A stretch of DNA of 64,000 nt from Actinoplanes siamensis (GTDB lineage: Bacteria > Actinomycetota > Actinomycetes > Mycobacteriales > Micromonosporaceae): positions 39,097 to 103,096 of the forward strand of contig NZ_BOMW01000051.1 in assembly GCF_016862395.1 (NCBI RefSeq). The letters are read 5' to 3'. Shown here in pieces: positions 63,336 to 64,000 of the stretch; position 1 is the first letter of the stretch; each line of letters starts with the position of its first letter. The position numbers and the translations under genes are program-made. Below the pieces are notes generated by a model, which saw only the letters and a program-made list of their open reading frames with translations, ran no database searches and had not been told where the DNA came from.

Positions 63336-63697
63336 TTATTCCCCTTCACGGTCGTAGAGGTGGGTCGCCGGCCGGTGCTCGGCTTCGCACAATTTCTGGG
63401 CGGCGACGGCGCGCTCGACCTCGCTTGTCTCCCTGTCACGGGTCTTGCGAAACACCGTCAGCAGCACGATCCGCCGTTGCGGAGCAAGCCAGTAGGTGAT
63501 CCGCCATGCGGCCCTCCCCAGGTGGAAGCGCAGCTCGCGGACCGCGCCCTGCAGATGCTTGCTGTACGGCTCACCGAGCACTGCTCGATCATCTCGGTCA
63601 GCGCGGCGACGGCCTGCTGGTGATCCTCAGGACTGATCGGGACGACCTCGGGCGGCCGGACTTTGATATTGGCCGCCACGCGCCGCCGGTTCGCCAT
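63336..63697 (-). pseudogene. Broken RelE/HigB-type toxin gene
   Basis: The minus-strand frame from GTG 63581 to stop 63336 encodes LGEPYSKHLQGAVRELRFHL ... WRITYWLAPQRRIVLLTVFRKTRDRETSEVERAV, the C-terminal two thirds of a RelE/HigB (Gp49-like) ribosome-dependent mRNA interferase. A second frame just upstream, starting at ATG 63697 (RBS AGGAG), gives MANRRRVAANIKVRPPEVVP then ISPEDHQQAVAALTEMIEQ and runs into the toxin at the point where the missing helix should be; one base inserted near 63582 would join them. Either a one-base frameshift broke the toxin or a deletion fused an unrelated small gene to its tail. No antitoxin (XRE-type) gene follows. Confidence 0.6.
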
Positions 63698-63958
63698 CTC
63701 CGCCAACTCCTGCCCTAAGACTCTCCCGACAGGGTCGCACCAGACGATGGCTCTCGGAGTCCCTCGCCTGAGTGATAGCACAACGTCGACCGTCTTCGAT
63801 GGCGGAGAGCGGACCGGAATGGGTGCGGTTGCCGACTGCCCAGTCGTTGGGGACGATCTGCGCCTCGCAACCGGGCCGATCCGGACCTGCCACAACCTGT
63901 CAAAACCTAACGGCACAGCTCAGACGCCAGCATCTCAACGACAACCCAGCAACAGAAG
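63698..63958. other. End-of-window spacer
   Basis: About 260 bp upstream of the broken toxin gene with no credible gene; presumably holds its promoter. Moderately AT-rich (CATCTCAACGACAACCC). Confidence 0.35.
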
Positions 63959-63986
63959 AACCGCCTGTCAGACCTGACAGGCGGTT
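63959..63986. terminator. Hairpin near the right edge
   Basis: AACCGCCTGTCAG (63959-63971) and CTGACAGGCGGTT (63974-63986) are perfect 13-bp arms separated by two bases. It looks like a bidirectional terminator separating the toxin remnant from the next gene beyond the window. Confidence 0.75.
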
Positions 63987-64000
63987 CGAATGCAAACGTT

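Overview
The window is very GC-rich with compact, mostly translationally coupled operons, many GTG (and one TTG) starts, F420/LLM-type oxidoreductase, aerobic cobalamin genes, HspR/HAIR and DtxR-type operators. This is typical of a filamentous actinomycete, most plausibly Micromonosporaceae (Actinoplanes-like); the genus is an inference from gene style, not from a marker gene. No rRNA, tRNA, CRISPR array or intact insertion sequence was seen.

Layout. 0-11 kb holds housekeeping and accessory singles: an orphan sugar-binding lipoprotein, an NmrA-like reductase divergent from its probable TetR regulator, a stand-alone LigD-type polymerase, a SMI1/KNR4 protein, a large membrane PAS-GGDEF-EAL protein, an LLM flavin oxidoreductase, a membrane-anchored CBM6 protein and an hsp20 under a HAIR operator. 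11.2-20 kb is an aerobic cobalamin locus: cobF, cobN (behind a cobalamin riboswitch with a plausible RBS-sequestering platform), cobG, cobH and a cobI-cobJ fusion. 20-30.5 kb is an extracellular polysaccharide locus: a seven-gene minus-strand operon (GT2, GT4, GT-C-like membrane protein, membrane/Ig-like protein, flippase, GT4, GT4), almost every junction an ATGA/GTGA overlap, facing a secreted glycoside hydrolase.

30.9-45.7 kb is mixed: glycerophosphodiesterase, an Asn/Gly-rich surface protein, an iron-box-controlled siderophore-interacting protein, a CynX/NimT-type MFS transporter, a decayed GT39 remnant, a HAD hydrolase, a 4'-phosphopantetheinyl transferase, a big secreted protein, glycogen phosphorylase and a UvrA-like ABC protein. 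45.9-49.8 kb is a three-gene pseudopilin-like operon in which pilin-type N-termini carry putative Ig-like or ricin-lectin-like domains; it is the least familiar system in the window.

50-62.7 kb is catabolic and regulatory: glutaryl-CoA dehydrogenase-like enzyme, an ArsR/SRPBCC/NTF2-like operon, then a regulon-like block (secreted carboxylesterase and ACS-family MFS transporter; GAF-PucR regulator; divergent acyl-CoA ligase, thiolase and SDR) with a perfect 19-bp palindrome between regulator and ligase. The likely logic is outside ester hydrolysis, uptake of the acid, CoA activation, oxidation and thiolysis; the substrate is unknown. The last 1.3 kb is degraded DNA containing a broken RelE/HigB-type toxin between strong hairpin terminators.
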